Part shown: positions 13,108 to 24,988 of the stretch, in pieces | Layout: each line of letters begins with the position of its first letter | How positions within the stretch are numbered: position 1 is the stretch's first letter | Source of the DNA: Distichodus sexfasciatus | Lineage: Eukaryota > Chordata > Actinopteri > Characiformes > Distichodontidae | DNA length: 64,000 nt | Assembly (NCBI GenBank): GCA_032718565.1 | Contig: JAVGVS010000866.1 | Coordinates: 1 to 64,000 of the forward strand | Direction of reading: 5' to 3' | Program-made: the position numbers and the translations under genes | The notes under the pieces: model-generated | The model's database searches: none | The model's input: only the letters and a program-made list of their open reading frames with translations | What the model was told of the DNA's origin: nothing

Positions 13108-13447
13108 GAGTCATTGTAGATTTTTTTTATGGAGCTTAGAGAAGAAAAAACTCAAAATTCCTACATTAAAGTCGTACATTTACAAGAAGAAAATGTCGGA
13201 AAATTTTCTGAGATTAAAGCGGCAAATTTACGAAAAACAAATCACTAATTTGCGAGAAAAAAAGTCAGATGGTCTCCGTGAGCATAAAGTCGGAAATTCG
13301 CAAGAAAAGAAGTCAAATATTCTCTGGGATTGTGAATGTTAGAGTTTTCTTCTCGTAAATGTACAGTTTTAATATCGGAATTTCTGACTTTTTTATGAAT
13401 TTTATTACCCCCCTATTCCCTCAGCTCCATTTTTTAAATCTACGATG
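13108..13447. mobile_element. Foldback element with 30-bp inverted ends
   Basis: CATTGTAGATTTTTTTTATG then GAGCTTAGAG at the left is matched by the complement of the right end, CATCGTAGATTTAAAAAATG then GAGCTGAGGG. The interior is built of short related blocks such as 'aagtcggaaattcgcaagaa' and 'tttgcgagaaaaaaagtc'. The open frame inside (13076-13342) is a by-product of these blocks and has no coding features. Confidence 0.7.
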
Positions 13448-13567
13448 GCGCTAATACACTGTCGTACTTAAAACAGAAGAGAACTTACTTTTCACATGTA
13501 CATTACCCCCATGTAAAATATCACGACCAAAATATGCATTGTAGTTTTGCAGCGCGTTTTACTGTCA

Positions 13568-13602
13568 TTTATTTATTTTATTTTATTTTATTTTATTTTA
13601 TT
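13568..13602 (+). repeat. (TTTTA)n microsatellite
   Basis: Uninterrupted TTTTA/TTTA pentamer repeat of about 35 bp, in the 3' flank of rdh copy 1. Confidence 0.95.
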
Positions 13603-13990
13603 GGGCTTGATATGGTATGATGGTACACGCCCTCTATAGATTAAACAATGGTATTGCAATGGCGTTTCATTTTTTGTATTTTGCCATTGTAAGCGTGAGA
13701 AAATCGCCACCCTGGTTATATTTTTTGCAGTTTTTTCATTATATTGTTGTAACAAAGATCGTAGTTTTGTGGATTATTCTTGGGCAGGCCACACAACCTA
13801 TGCCAAGTTGTAAACACGCAGATTGTTTGTTTAATCTCTTACATGATATTGTAAAAAAAAAAAATGTCAGCGATAGTTGTCAAATGCCTGATATTAGCCT
13901 GTCTGTTACATTATAAATTATATTAATTTGTATTTGCTGAATTTATGTTCCGTTACTGACTGCTTTGCATATACCTTTGTGTTTTACCAT

Positions 13991-13996
13991 TTTATT
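13991..13996 (-). terminator. Possible poly(A) signal of rdh copy 1
   Basis: TTTATT on the plus strand (AATAAA on minus) lies 116 bases past the rdh copy 1 stop codon. Confidence 0.5.
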
Positions 13997-14111
13997 TTAC
14001 ACCAAAAGTATTACTATTATGTGTCTACTGAGCTGCTGATTTTAAGGTGCCTTTCCCACAATTGGAAATAATCACATTTGTACATTACACTGCTGTTACA
14101 CTGCAATTCTT

Positions 14112-17100
14112 TCAGTTCCATTCAATGCCAAGCATCTGACAGCTGATTTCCCAAAGCTTCTCTCCCTTTTCTTCATTTAATGCATCTCCTCCATATCTCG
14201 CTGGTGCACACGAGCTGTAAACAAGGTAAAACCCCAAGGTAAAATTAATCATTTCAACAACTGAGGACAGTCTATGCCTTTGATCATTGCTTTGTTCTTG
14301 CTTTAAATTGAAATGTCTTTTAATTTAATTCCATGATGCTTTGTACCTGTAATAACCTCCACTCTCCTTGGTCAGTTTGGGTTCCACGGCACAGTAGATG
14401 GTGGTCTGTGCTCCCTGTGTGGCCGTTTTGGTCAAGGGCCTGAGAATTACCTCTGCGATCTGAAATGGGAGGCTGAGATTCCTCCACAAATCAGATGATA
14501 CTACCCCAGGATGAAGAGAGTATACAGTGATACCAGTGCCTAATAGACAAACACAAATATAATAGACAAAAACAATTATACATATGGCAAACACTTTTAA
14601 TATTGTCTATACAGAGTGTATAGAAAATTTAAAAAAGCATCAGCACGAAATAAACTTCATCTAAAGTTGTCTCTCCACATTGTGTCAGTTTGCTCTGGTC
14701 AACATTTTAGATATTTTCTAAGTCAGAGGTTAACATTGCATGAAATAGCCTGCTGATATTAGAATTTTTGGAAATTGATTACCAAGGAGGTACTGAGGTG
14801 TCTATGGATTATTTGTAAAAAGTTAAGACAGCCTAATGGACAAACACAAACAATGCAACACACAAGCATGAAATAGAATGCAATTAAAAAGCATTTCACT
14901 TTTAAAATATTGGACGTTAATCATTTTTATCCAAAACTTCCCGTACCCTGAAGTTTTTTCGACAAGGTGCGTGCGAACAGGACGTTGGCCAGCTTGGTCA
15001 TTGCATACACTCTCCTGCGATCATAGTTCTTCTCGCTGTTCAGGTCATCCAGTCGAATAGCAGCCCATTTGTGGGCAATGGAGGCCACAACCACAATCCT
15101 GGCTGGCGCAGACTTCTTTATTAAATCCATTAACAAATAGGTGAGCAGAAAGTGCCCTAAACAGCAAGGTGATTTAGAAAACATTAGCAAATGAGAATTT
15201 CATCACTGCCTCACCACCTTTATCCTGATCAGGGGATTATATCAGGGGATTGTATAATGCGTGTAAGTGTTTTAATGATGGCAAGAAAAGTGCTTCTGAA
15301 GCGCAATATCCCTTCAACTGAAGAAAAAATCAACTTGGACCAGCACTGGTTTTCAGATGGTTTTCAGATTAAGATGAAAACTACATTAACCAATTGTTTT
15401 CACCATCTTTTTGATCATCTTAAAATGGTCTGTAAACGTTCAAGCCGGTTTTGTGCACAATCAATTTGTCAAACCATCTTAAGCTTGTGTTTTAAAAGCT
15501 TGACAATCTTGACCATCATTAAAACTACAAAAAACAGCGAATGACGATATTAAAGCAGTATATCATGTTCGTAACACAATGTAGTTAGTTGAATTGATTA
15601 CAATTAAAGCAGACTGTTCATAATAATGTCTTGTTTTGAAAAAGAATAGCACACTCAAGGTTTCTCTAAATAACTAGAATCCAGCAAATGTGATTGATTG
15701 AGGTCCTGACCCCTTCAAGAGATAATCAGTTCTTCTGGGCTAAAAAGATGATAGGGATTAAAGTGGACACGAAAACAGGCAATATCCTCACCCAGATGGT
15801 TTACCCCCATCTGCATCTCAAAGCCATCTGCCGTCTTTGAGTACGGAATCATCATAATTCCAGCATTATTGATGAGGATGTTGAGTTGTTTTTCCTCTGA
15901 AATGCAAGAAAAATAACTAAAAACTTCTAAATATTTAATCAATAAATCAAGAATTTTGATGCTGTAATCCAGTGCAAATAATTTTCTTGGATTTTGTCCT
16001 ACACCTTACCAGAGTAGAGAGAATGTGATTATCTTACTTACGTCTGTTTATAATTTCTGCAAACTCTCTGATTGATTTTGAGTCTGACAAATCCAGTTTC
16101 ATGACCACAACTTCTGTGTTCCCCGAATCCTCCACAATCTCCTGTCTGGCCGCTTCTGCCTTCTTCATGTCTCTACAGGCCATAATGACTCGGGCTCCTG
16201 GGGGAAGAAAATGAATGCAAACCTAGAGGAAACGTGACAATCATCTGCTACACATTTTTGTTCTCACATAAATTTAATGTTTCTCATGCGGGAAATTTGT
16301 AGTGTGAGCCTCATTTTTGAATTTGCATGAAGCAGTAAATTGCATGAATAACAAATTAATGCTGTACTGCTGTGGGACGGAAAAAACACAAACAAGTCAA
16401 CAATAGCTGTTTGCCTGGTAATTACAGTGCAAAACATCTATTGTTGCATTTCAGAGTGATCTGTCTGGAATGCATCAACGTCTCTTTGTTAGCGTCCGGG
16501 GGAGAAACGACCAGCTTTACAAAGGCATAGCGAAAGCCATTTTATTTGTCTCAATCCAGTAATCTGTGATATGCCTGCATTCTTGTTTTTTTTTAAAAAT
16601 AGAGAAGAGCGCATCAAATCATTTAAGACAGAATGATAGAAAAAGCATATTTAAGGGACCAGGAAAATCTGCATAGGCCTTTATTGTAAACAAAACAAAT
16701 CATAGCACAATTCCCTTACACAAATGGGCCTGAAAGTGATTGTCTGCTGTAAATATAGGTAACATACTACAGTTTCAATTTGGATGACAAGTATTTATCA
16801 GTCTAGCAAACAAACAAAGGAAAAGCTTCTGCGTGTCCACATCATAACACATATCCACATTTGCTGCTTCCAAACTTTAACTGCTGAAGTTCACTATAGA
16901 TTTTTTTGTCAGCAAAACACACAAGACCACAGTAAACAATAAATAGAAATGCACAATTCTTAATACAAACCTCAATTTAACTACTTAACACACTGCAAGA
17001 CTGCAAAATGCAAAAAAGACCATAGGCCATACCTTTTTCTACTTCTATTTTCGTTATTTTAATATTTTATAGTATTTATAGTATACAGGCACAACTATTT

Positions 17101-17758
17101 TTATTTGCTTACTCTATGTGCCTGTTTGTATATACCTTGTATATACCAGAGACAACAAAGTTTACTTTGACTTTGAAAATGTTACACCAACTTCTAACTG
17201 CCTGATACATATTACTATGATTGTTGTTGTTGGTGATGACAATCGCAATAATAATAATAATAATAATAATAACTCAAATATTTTGCCATGTACCTCTTTT
17301 TGCCAGATCCCGTGCCGTTTCTTTGCCTATGCCTGTGTTGGCACCTGTGATAATAGCCGTTTTGCCATCCAGCCTGGCAGCAGACGACCACGCACCAAAA
17401 AGGAATTTCCTACAGTAAATAAAGACAAAAAACAAAATATGAAACATTTGAAGTGCACAATTTATGTCTAAATCTTTTTAATACCATGTCAAAATACATT
17501 TAAGTGTATTTGTGCTGATTCAGCAGTTATCTCATTACTTGCAATGTATGCACAATTACAACACAATTTTTGAAAACTTTTCTCTAGTTACTTAGTAGTC
17601 ACAAGTAAACACAAGTATAACCACATAAACAACCATTTAAGTGACATATTGGAACTGTATTAAACACTAGTAAAATATTTGATCAATCACTATATGACAC
17701 ATTCCAGATTATTACAAATTCCAGAGATGACCCACCTGACAGAATATATGTTCCCCAT
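14112..17758 (-). CDS. Retinol dehydrogenase 11/12-like SDR, copy 1, intact
   Basis: Seven exons on minus: 17758-17736, 17409-17294, 16197-16042, 15896-15792, 15156-14947, 14539-14347, 14214-14112. All phases agree, giving 906 nt and 301 residues. The product is a classical short-chain dehydrogenase expected to reduce retinal or lipid aldehydes with NADPH. Cofactor motif TGANTGIG is at 29-36, ACRD with the NADP-favouring Arg at 53-56, and NNAG at 108-111. The catalytic tetrad N131, S159, Y184 and K188 (YAMTK) is complete. The tail, EKLWEISCQMLGIEWN, is typical of RDH11/12-like proteins. Human RDH12 has 316 residues; the difference is mainly at the N-terminus, where the hydrophobic anchor is replaced by MGNIYSVRKF, which fits an N-myristoylation signal. 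The start has a good Kozak context (A at -3, G at +4); another ATG 40 bases upstream is out of frame. A close paralogue follows at 24-28 kb. Which family member (rdh11, rdh12 or a fish-specific one) cannot be settled from sequence alone. Confidence 0.94.
17247..17272 (+). repeat. (AAT)n microsatellite in rdh copy 1
   Basis: Eight uninterrupted AAT units, about 20 bases past the donor of exon 2 in intron 2. Confidence 0.95.
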
Positions 17759-18841
17759 AATTCCTGGAATAGTGTTGCCGGTTTGCCTCTTTTTCCATGA
17801 ATGAGACCTGACTATTCTGACAGCAGTGTAACTCCGCCCCTTGCAAGTGTGTCATTCACTTTCAGCCTATTGTCTCTCTCCAGAGAAGAAACCTGGGTGC
17901 TTAAAGTGGTATTAGCCTTGATTATAGCACCAAATAATCTGAAGACCACAAGAAAATTCCTGTTACAATAATGATGAAAAGTACTGGCTATTACTTTGTT
18001 GGAAGATAGTGAGCATTAGGCGTCGGAATATATATAAATAAATGAGGCTTTGTCCTTCTTAAGGATGTTTGTGAGACTATCAAGTACTTAAGTTACCTCA
18101 CTATGGCCACGTCCAGCAGGTTGGAAGGTGTTGGAGCTTCATACTTAGCACATACTGACTTGGATGCGGTTCCCTTTCTGACCAGCAGATGTCGCTGATT
18201 ACAGGATGCGGTAGAGAGAGTGGGGTGATGTGAGTGATGTAACTCACATGTTATACATTGCTTTGCTTCGTTCTTTTGACTAAAAAGGCTCACATTCGTT
18301 ATTATGACCAGCAAATTGCAAATAAAGCCAACTTTGGGAGTCATAAGTAAATTCAGTCCAATACAAATAAAGCTGTACTTGGATGACAAAATATTTTGGC
18401 TTGTGAACAATATTATCAAAAAAGAGGGACCTCTATATCTTTTCCCTACGTTTGGCAAATCTTTACCGATTCTTTCAATCAGAATTTAATTAGCAACAAC
18501 TAAATTATTATTATGATGATGATGGTCCACCACACCTTAAACACGTAGCTACAATTCCACAACTGCACTACTACTGCTATTGCACCTCTGTACTTTACAC
18601 ATGACTGTCTTGTAATGCACATGCTGCTACATGCACATCTCATCCATGCCTCAGAACTGTATCCAGTAATTGAAATTGCAAACTGAAATTGGGCTTCTCT
18701 CCTCCTGACAGCTGCTATTCATTCATTCATTCATTATCCGAACCGCTTAAATGAATATATTATTGAAACACTATTTGCACATACTACCGATTGTAATATC
18801 TCTGCACTTGTTTGTTACGATACTGGCCTCATGTTATTGAA

Positions 18842-19242
18842 CATTATTGCTCATATTACCGGTTGTAATTTTCTCTATTAGACTGTTATCACTTTATTTA
18901 ACAGACCGCCTGTTTTTAGAACTTCATATTCAACTGCCGCTTATCATATGCACATCTTTTTTTTTTTTAACAACAATTTTTATTTTCAAACATTGTCATA
19001 CAGATTAGTACAACGTTCAAATTTTCCATTATAACCAGATGAAAAAAAAACACACACAAATAAGTAATTAATAAAAAAAATAATAATAATAATGCAAAAA
19101 GATCATTCCAGGACCAAAACTGTAGCTTTAAACTCTGCGTATGATTACGCAGTTGAATATGAAGTTCTAAATATGAAGTCTATTAAATAAAGTGATAACA
19201 GTCTAATAGAGAAAATTACAACCGGTAATGTGAGCAATAATA
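18842..19242. repeat. Inverted repeat, about 95-bp arms
   Basis: Arm 18842-18937 ('cattattgctcatattacc' ... 'cttcatattcaactgc') is the near-exact complement of arm 19149-19242, with roughly 85-90 % identity by eye. The spacer is about 210 bp and contains a T-run and AT-rich sequence. The arms could fold into a long hairpin. Related ends with 'ttcactttgactttgac' occur near 17160 and 19316. Confidence 0.8.
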
Positions 19243-20705
19243 TAGTGTATATATTTAAGCTGGAGCCACGTCGTCTCGTCTCTTTGTATACTTGTATACA
19301 GTAGAGATGACGAAGTTCACTTTGACTTTGACAATACACTGTGAAATGAGAATTATAACGAAGATATGTTTCATATTAACAATATATAACTTTTTTGAAT
19401 ATCAGTTTGTGACCATATTCAACTACATTTATTTGGAATAGCAATTAATATTAACGTTCTAAATCCCCTCTTTTGCTTGCACACAGGCGCAAAAGTCTTG
19501 CGGGTAAATAAATAATTTCAAGCGTGGGGGACATTAACATAATAAAACTGTTGATAATTAAATTCTGAAAATTCAATTAAAAAAGAAAATCAGTCAACAT
19601 TTGCCAAACTTATGAACAAAGGTACAGAGGTCGCTTTTCTGACATAGTGTATCTACATGAGATCATTAAGGGAGTTTGCAGGTTAAACACAACACAACAG
19701 GAGAAGGTCAGTAGCCTTAAAATGTTTGTAAGGTGTAGTGATTTATTTTTATTAAATAACTATACACACAACAAAATGAGTCTTTAAACATACTTTTAAC
19801 CAGGTAATCCAGAAGCCGTAAAATATAAGCTAAGTAGGATATTAGTACGACACAAGTGAGGTCAACGCGGGACCTCTCTGATGCTGTGCAAATGCAGCTC
19901 ATAAAAAGCCATAAAATCTAAACTTTTACATCTTCCACATACATCAATTTAATGGGTGAGTTTTGGGACAACATTTTTTGTGTTCATTTTAAGACATTCA
20001 CTGTCACAGTGAAAGTGTCAAGAAAGGTAACACAAAGATGTGTAAACATGTATAATATTAACATGTGCTATTCTTGGTTACACATATCATGATGAATGCT
20101 GGGAACAAATGCATATGTTGTGTAGATTTTAAAACTACTCATAACTTATGTGGACTTTTTCCAACACAATTTTCCTACACATTAGTTTTAAGAGTGTGAG
20201 AGGATATACAAATTTCAAACGTTACTGATTTTGAACATTGTAAATAAGTTATGGGCAAAAGTGCAAAGAGGTCCTTTTTTGACTCACAGTGTATATTAAA
20301 GGTAAATGAAATGTTTCGTAAATGTTATTGCTTAGTAAACTACTCCTTAATAAAAAGAGCCCATGCTAAGTCATTACATATCACTTGTAAAGAGTAAACA
20401 GTCCTGCTATGAGAGAAACCACACAGCCATTAGTCTCTTAAGTCCATCAATATCCTCTGTATGTGCTTTAGGGAACATGTCCCAGTGTGTAGCGCTCCTA
20501 AATCTTCTTGGCCTGAGCTGACCATTTCTTCTGGTGCTAGCTGCATGTCAGCCTTCAATGGGCTTATAAAGGGGCTTGAGGTGAACCAGATTGAGGCCTG
20601 ATTTCCCAAATGGGCCAAGGGTAATGGGAGAAGGCTAAATCAATCCGTGATACTTGCATAAAAAGCCCGGTTTTGTTGTTTTTGTGTGTATTGTACTTAT
20701 CAAAT

Positions 20706-20872
20706 GATCTAATAAGAGCATGGTTCAAATTGCACTGTGTTATCGGTGGAGCCCTATTTTCCAACACGCAACACAACTTCCCGGTTTTAGTGGAGGCTTT
20801 AAAAGGAGCTGGTGTGGTTTTAAAGTCAAGCTCACATTAACCCTATAATTCAAACCATGGATTTGACGATGC
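20706..20872 (+). repeat. Duplicated block, copy 1
   Basis: It shares the order 'ctaataagagca', 'ttcaaattgcac', 'ggagctggtgtggttt', 'gtcaagctcacatta' and 'aaaccatggat' with 21946-22125. Confidence 0.75.
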
Positions 20873-21029
20873 TTTAGCTGAAGCGAGAAAGTTTCTACAA
20901 ACTATCATTAAACAGGAATACTAATGCATCAAAAACAAAAATATTGTGAAAAAGGACATTATTTTTTGGGTGCCAACTGAGCGACAGTAGAACTCTTCCA
21001 TCATTACACTGACAAAAGTAGATTTTGAC

Positions 21030-21049
21030 TGATATCTTTAAAGATATCA
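21030..21049. repeat. Perfect 20-bp palindrome
   Basis: TGATATCTTTAAAGATATCA equals its own reverse complement. It lies alone in AT-rich intergenic DNA, and no function can be assigned. Confidence 0.9.
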
Positions 21050-21816
21050 ATCACCAAAAGATTTCTTGGCAGTGGATGTGACAGTGGGATGTCGCTTGAG
21101 ATTTTAAGAGATGATAGTTTCTATATAAGCCTTAATACATGCTGTATTCATTCAAGCCTTTTTTGTTTGAAGGTTGATGATTATGGCTCATAGTTCATGA
21201 AACGCAAAAATCCAGTATTATGAAAACATATGACCTTTTCCTAATATTCTGGTTTTGTTTAGATGCTCAAGTAGATATTAACTCTGACGAACATAGCGTG
21301 CAAGATCTCACATGCTATGTTGGGCTGTAGGGTGCTGACGTGAAGATCAACAATCCGGTAGTGGTCATACAAAACCACTGACACTCACCACACAGACTTG
21401 TCCCACTTTAATGTCATCACATTATGGATGAGTTGAGATGAACTCAAATGTTACACCTGTGCGTGTACACCAGCAGACTGAGCAGTTGGTGTCCTGGTGT
21501 TGGCACAATAATCTCGAAGTTGACCTCTAAAAACATTTGAGATGATAAAAGCCTTTGGGAAATATCCAGGTGCATCGCCATTTAACCATATGGGGCTCAA
21601 CGGCATATCAAGATGAATTTTCTATATACTAGTGCATCTCAAAAAATGAGAATATTGTGTAAAAGGTCAGTTGTTTTGGTTATTTAATTCAAAAGGGTGA
21701 GCCTTCATACATGCCTTATTTCACATTACTCGTGAAACATTTTAAGCATTTTATGTTTTAATGTTGATGATAATAATAATAATAATAATGATAAGAAGAA
21801 GAAGAAGACCTCAAGC

Positions 21817-22300
21817 AATATGCCAACATCTCCTCAACTGCCAAGAAATTTTAGAAGAGGATTTACTTAATGAATGATTCTTTAACAATGATGGTGAACT
21901 TCTACTGTCCTCATTTACTCGATTTGCACCACCTTTTTGACTCTAATCTAATAAGAGCACTGTTCAAATTGCACATTGTATTTGGTAAAGCCCTACATTC
22001 CAACATCCACCACTTCTTCCCAAGATACAAATTATAAGCTTTAGGGGAGGCTGTAAATGAAGCTGGTGTCCTTTTTAAAGGAAGTCAAGCTCACATTAGC
22101 TTCTCTATAAATTAAACCATGGATATGATGATGATTGAGCTCAACATGCCAACATCTCCCCAACTACCAAGAAATCTCAAAAGAGGATTTAATTAATTAT
22201 TGACAGGGACAGTTAAAGAAATCAATCACAATCTACTGTTATCGATGCAATGATGGTAAAGCTCTCCTGTCTCCTGACTCGATTTACACCACCTCCATTA
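21817..22300 (+). repeat. Tandem duplication, unit about 325 bp
   Basis: The block 'atgccaacatctcctcaact', 'gccaagaaat', 'agaggattta' ... 'actcgatttgcaccacc' at 21817-21934 recurs at 22141-22296. The 21946-22125 block, itself a copy of 20706-20872, lies between. This gives one full unit plus a partial second. Confidence 0.75.
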
Positions 22301-22371
22301 CAGTTTGTTGGTCGTCATCTGACATTACATCCCATCAGAGAAGTTACCTATAACATTTCCGTCCTGCTAAG

Positions 22372-22830
22372 CCTTTATAACGCCAGCAGCAGGAAGCCAT
22401 GCACGCAAGATCATTACCAACACTTCTTTTGGGAGCCATCACCTCATCAAAGCTCTTCATTCCAGGAAAAGACCTTGAGCAGTTTGAACCAGGACCACAA
22501 GACAAGCCAACAGCTTCATCAGGTCAGAGCTTTCATTTAGTATCTCACCACGTACAAGTCTCTAATTTTCCACTAATTCAATTCTAACTTCTAAACTCAG
22601 GAGAGCATAAGCAACAAAAACTTAAACTTAAAGAAGAGTCTTTAACTTGTTTTTTATTCTGCTTCACCTTTCAAACCATCGTAAATGCAGATTATACTGA
22701 CCCCTAGTGCTGTGGATGTGTCTTATGTTTTAAGGCTAGACTGGCTATTTTTGTCTTCTTTTTCTTCTACAATTTGCATCATGAGCTCGTCGCATGATCA
22801 GGACAGCTTTCGGCAGATCTCTTTGGATGG
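22372..22830 (+). other. Possible small plus-strand transcription unit
   Basis: CTTTATAA (about 22372-22379) resembles a TATA box. Downstream lie an ATG at 22399 opening MHARSLPTLLLGAITSSKLF, a donor-like CAG/GTCAGA at 22522, and a second open stretch at 22782-22828 ending at GTAATT. The N-terminal stretch is only mildly hydrophobic, and the ATG is closer to the TATA box than a normal start site allows. No family is recognised and no terminal exon was found. This is weak evidence, listed so that it can be checked against transcripts. Confidence 0.2.
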
Positions 22831-24927
22831 TAATTTTACATGTTACTTAACAATCTCTTAAGTCCCTTTCTGTGGAACAATTGCTGCTTCATTAATATAA
22901 ACATGTACATTTTTTATGGTAAATATGCAAATAATCCAATTTGAATATTTATTGTTTAAACACTATCTTAAAACTTAAGCAATGCTTTTTGATATAAAAT
23001 GATATAGCAAATATGCATATTTTCATTTTTCTGGCATGTTTTTGAATGAACATGAATAGTTTAATCATAATGTATATAATGTATTCTGAAAATACTTTCT
23101 CCACATTTGTGATTGTGTGGTTTAATATTTAATGTATAGAACAACGCTAGACAAATTCCATATTTGTCTAATGTAAAGTGCAGAAGTCTTGAACAGCCCC
23201 TCATTTCTCCATATTTTGATCCTAAAGAGCCAGATGTTCTTGCAGAATAGTAATGTAGTAGTATTCACATGTATGTTTGCTCATGTTGCCATATGTTGCA
23301 CCATATTACACTTAATACAATGATTCTAGCTTATAATCATGATGGCATACTTCAAGGTTGTGCAATAAGGCCTTCAGAAGTTAGTTCTGTTACTGTCTAA
23401 AATTGATTTCTCTCACTTCTTCCAGCTCTAGTGGTATGTCGTAAAAGGTGGATTAAAAGTCAGACATTGGGTGGGGTGAGGTATTTTTACTAAACAGGAT
23501 TCCTCACTAAGCCAACTTAAACCAACGTTGTCTGACTAATTGGTATCGTTATCCTGTTAGTGAAATACCACCTGTTTGGTAAATTACCCCTGCAACAATG
23601 TTGTTTGAAAGTAATGAGATCAGAAGCCGCTGTGTTTTGATTCAAACTGGATTTCTAGAAAGTGCAGGGGTTTTCATGTTGGGGATTGGATGAAAGGCAT
23701 AAAAATGCATTTAATTAGAATATAGAAAGTCGTAACTGTAACCTCGTAGATATGAATCATATTTATTAAAACATTAAAATATTTATACACCAGTGTTATT
23801 TTGTGTATTTGATTCTTTTATTGAAAATCTGCCATAAGCAGCTTGGAACTGGATATTTTTTTGTGAAATAGCATTATAAAATAGCGTTCGTTTCTCGATC
23901 TATTCCTCCCAACATCTGATCGTAAATTCCTAGAAGACAGTGAAGTGTGGCAGGCTTAAAGCTAATCCATCTTTGAGGTGCTTGAGGTTAAGTGGATTAC
24001 AAGTTCACGTTAGGAATGTGAAGAGGTGAGGTGAGGTGAATTTGCGTAGATCAGCTCCAGCGGATTCCCAGCAGGAGGCAGCTGGCAGCCCATAGCTTGC
24101 AGGCCGTGGCGTCATCGCTGGCAGCCCTCGAGCACGGCGCTAAGGCACAGTTACTGCAAAAGAGAATCGAGAAGCAAGCTTAATGACTCTGAAAGTAGAA
24201 TTGTTCAGAATGCAATGTGTTCAGAGTTAACACTGAGAAACATAGGGCAAATTTATCTATAAAGACAGAATTAACTAAAAAATATACACTGAATTTACTA
24301 AATGTACACTGAATCTTCTTTGCTAACTAGTAAATACACAGCCTTAGTAGCTTTATTAGGAAGAATATGTCATCTTTGGGGTAAGTGTCCTGCTGCTTAA
24401 AAAATGACTTTCTGATTCAACATTCTACTTACAGTCCAGAATATTACTATTCTTTTATTATTTGTGCTAATATTTACTATTATATTATATTTACTAAAAC
24501 CTTGGAGGCCATGGAGGCCAATACAGGTGAAACTGTCCCTGTCATTCGAAAACTGGCAATCGCTTTGGATTAGATCATCTGTTGAACGCTTTAAATGTAT
24601 TTTATTCAACAATGCACGTGCTATCAGTGTATGAGTCAGGCTCAGCCCACCTGTAATAGCCCCCCGTGGGCAGGTTTGGGGTCAGAGTGCAGTACAAGGT
24701 GGTGTAGGCTCCCTCTGCAGGGGTTCGGATCAGAAAACCAAACGTCTTCACAAAGAACTGGAAGGATTTGCTCAGATGTCTGACCAGTGGAGTGTTGACC
24801 ACCCCGGGATCCACCGCACAAACCATCACGCCCAGGTCTGATGGGAAAATCACACAACAGAAACTTTTAGTCATCATTCCCAAATTTTTGCGACAAGGGG
24901 CATCTACATTTTTGTGTGGACAGTAAT

Positions 24928-24928
24928 G

Positions 24929-24987
<59 letters not shown>
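24928..24987 (+). repeat. (ATT)n microsatellite in rdh copy 2
   Basis: About 19 uninterrupted ATT units in intron 5, roughly 90 bp upstream of the exon 6 acceptor in the direction of transcription. Confidence 0.95.

Positions 24988-24988
<1 letters not shown>

Larger units (their letters stand above)
17759..24050. other. Intergenic region between the two rdh copies
   Basis: It holds the copy 1 promoter (a GC box 'ccgcccc' near 17835, no clear TATA), the inverted repeat at 18842-19242, duplicated blocks at 20.7-22.3 kb, a possible small plus-strand unit at 22372-22830 and the 3' flank of copy 2. AATAAA hexamers on the minus strand at 23767-23762 and near 23820 could serve copy 2. Confidence 0.6.

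Noticed and set aside
13076..13342. 88-codon Lys-rich frame
   Set aside because: It lies within the foldback element; the composition comes from repeated AAGAAAA blocks.
23430..23600. Possible palindromic element ('ggtatttttactaaacaggat' and 'atcctgttagtgaaatacca')
   Set aside because: The ends pair only partly and no second copy was seen in the window, so it was not called as an element.
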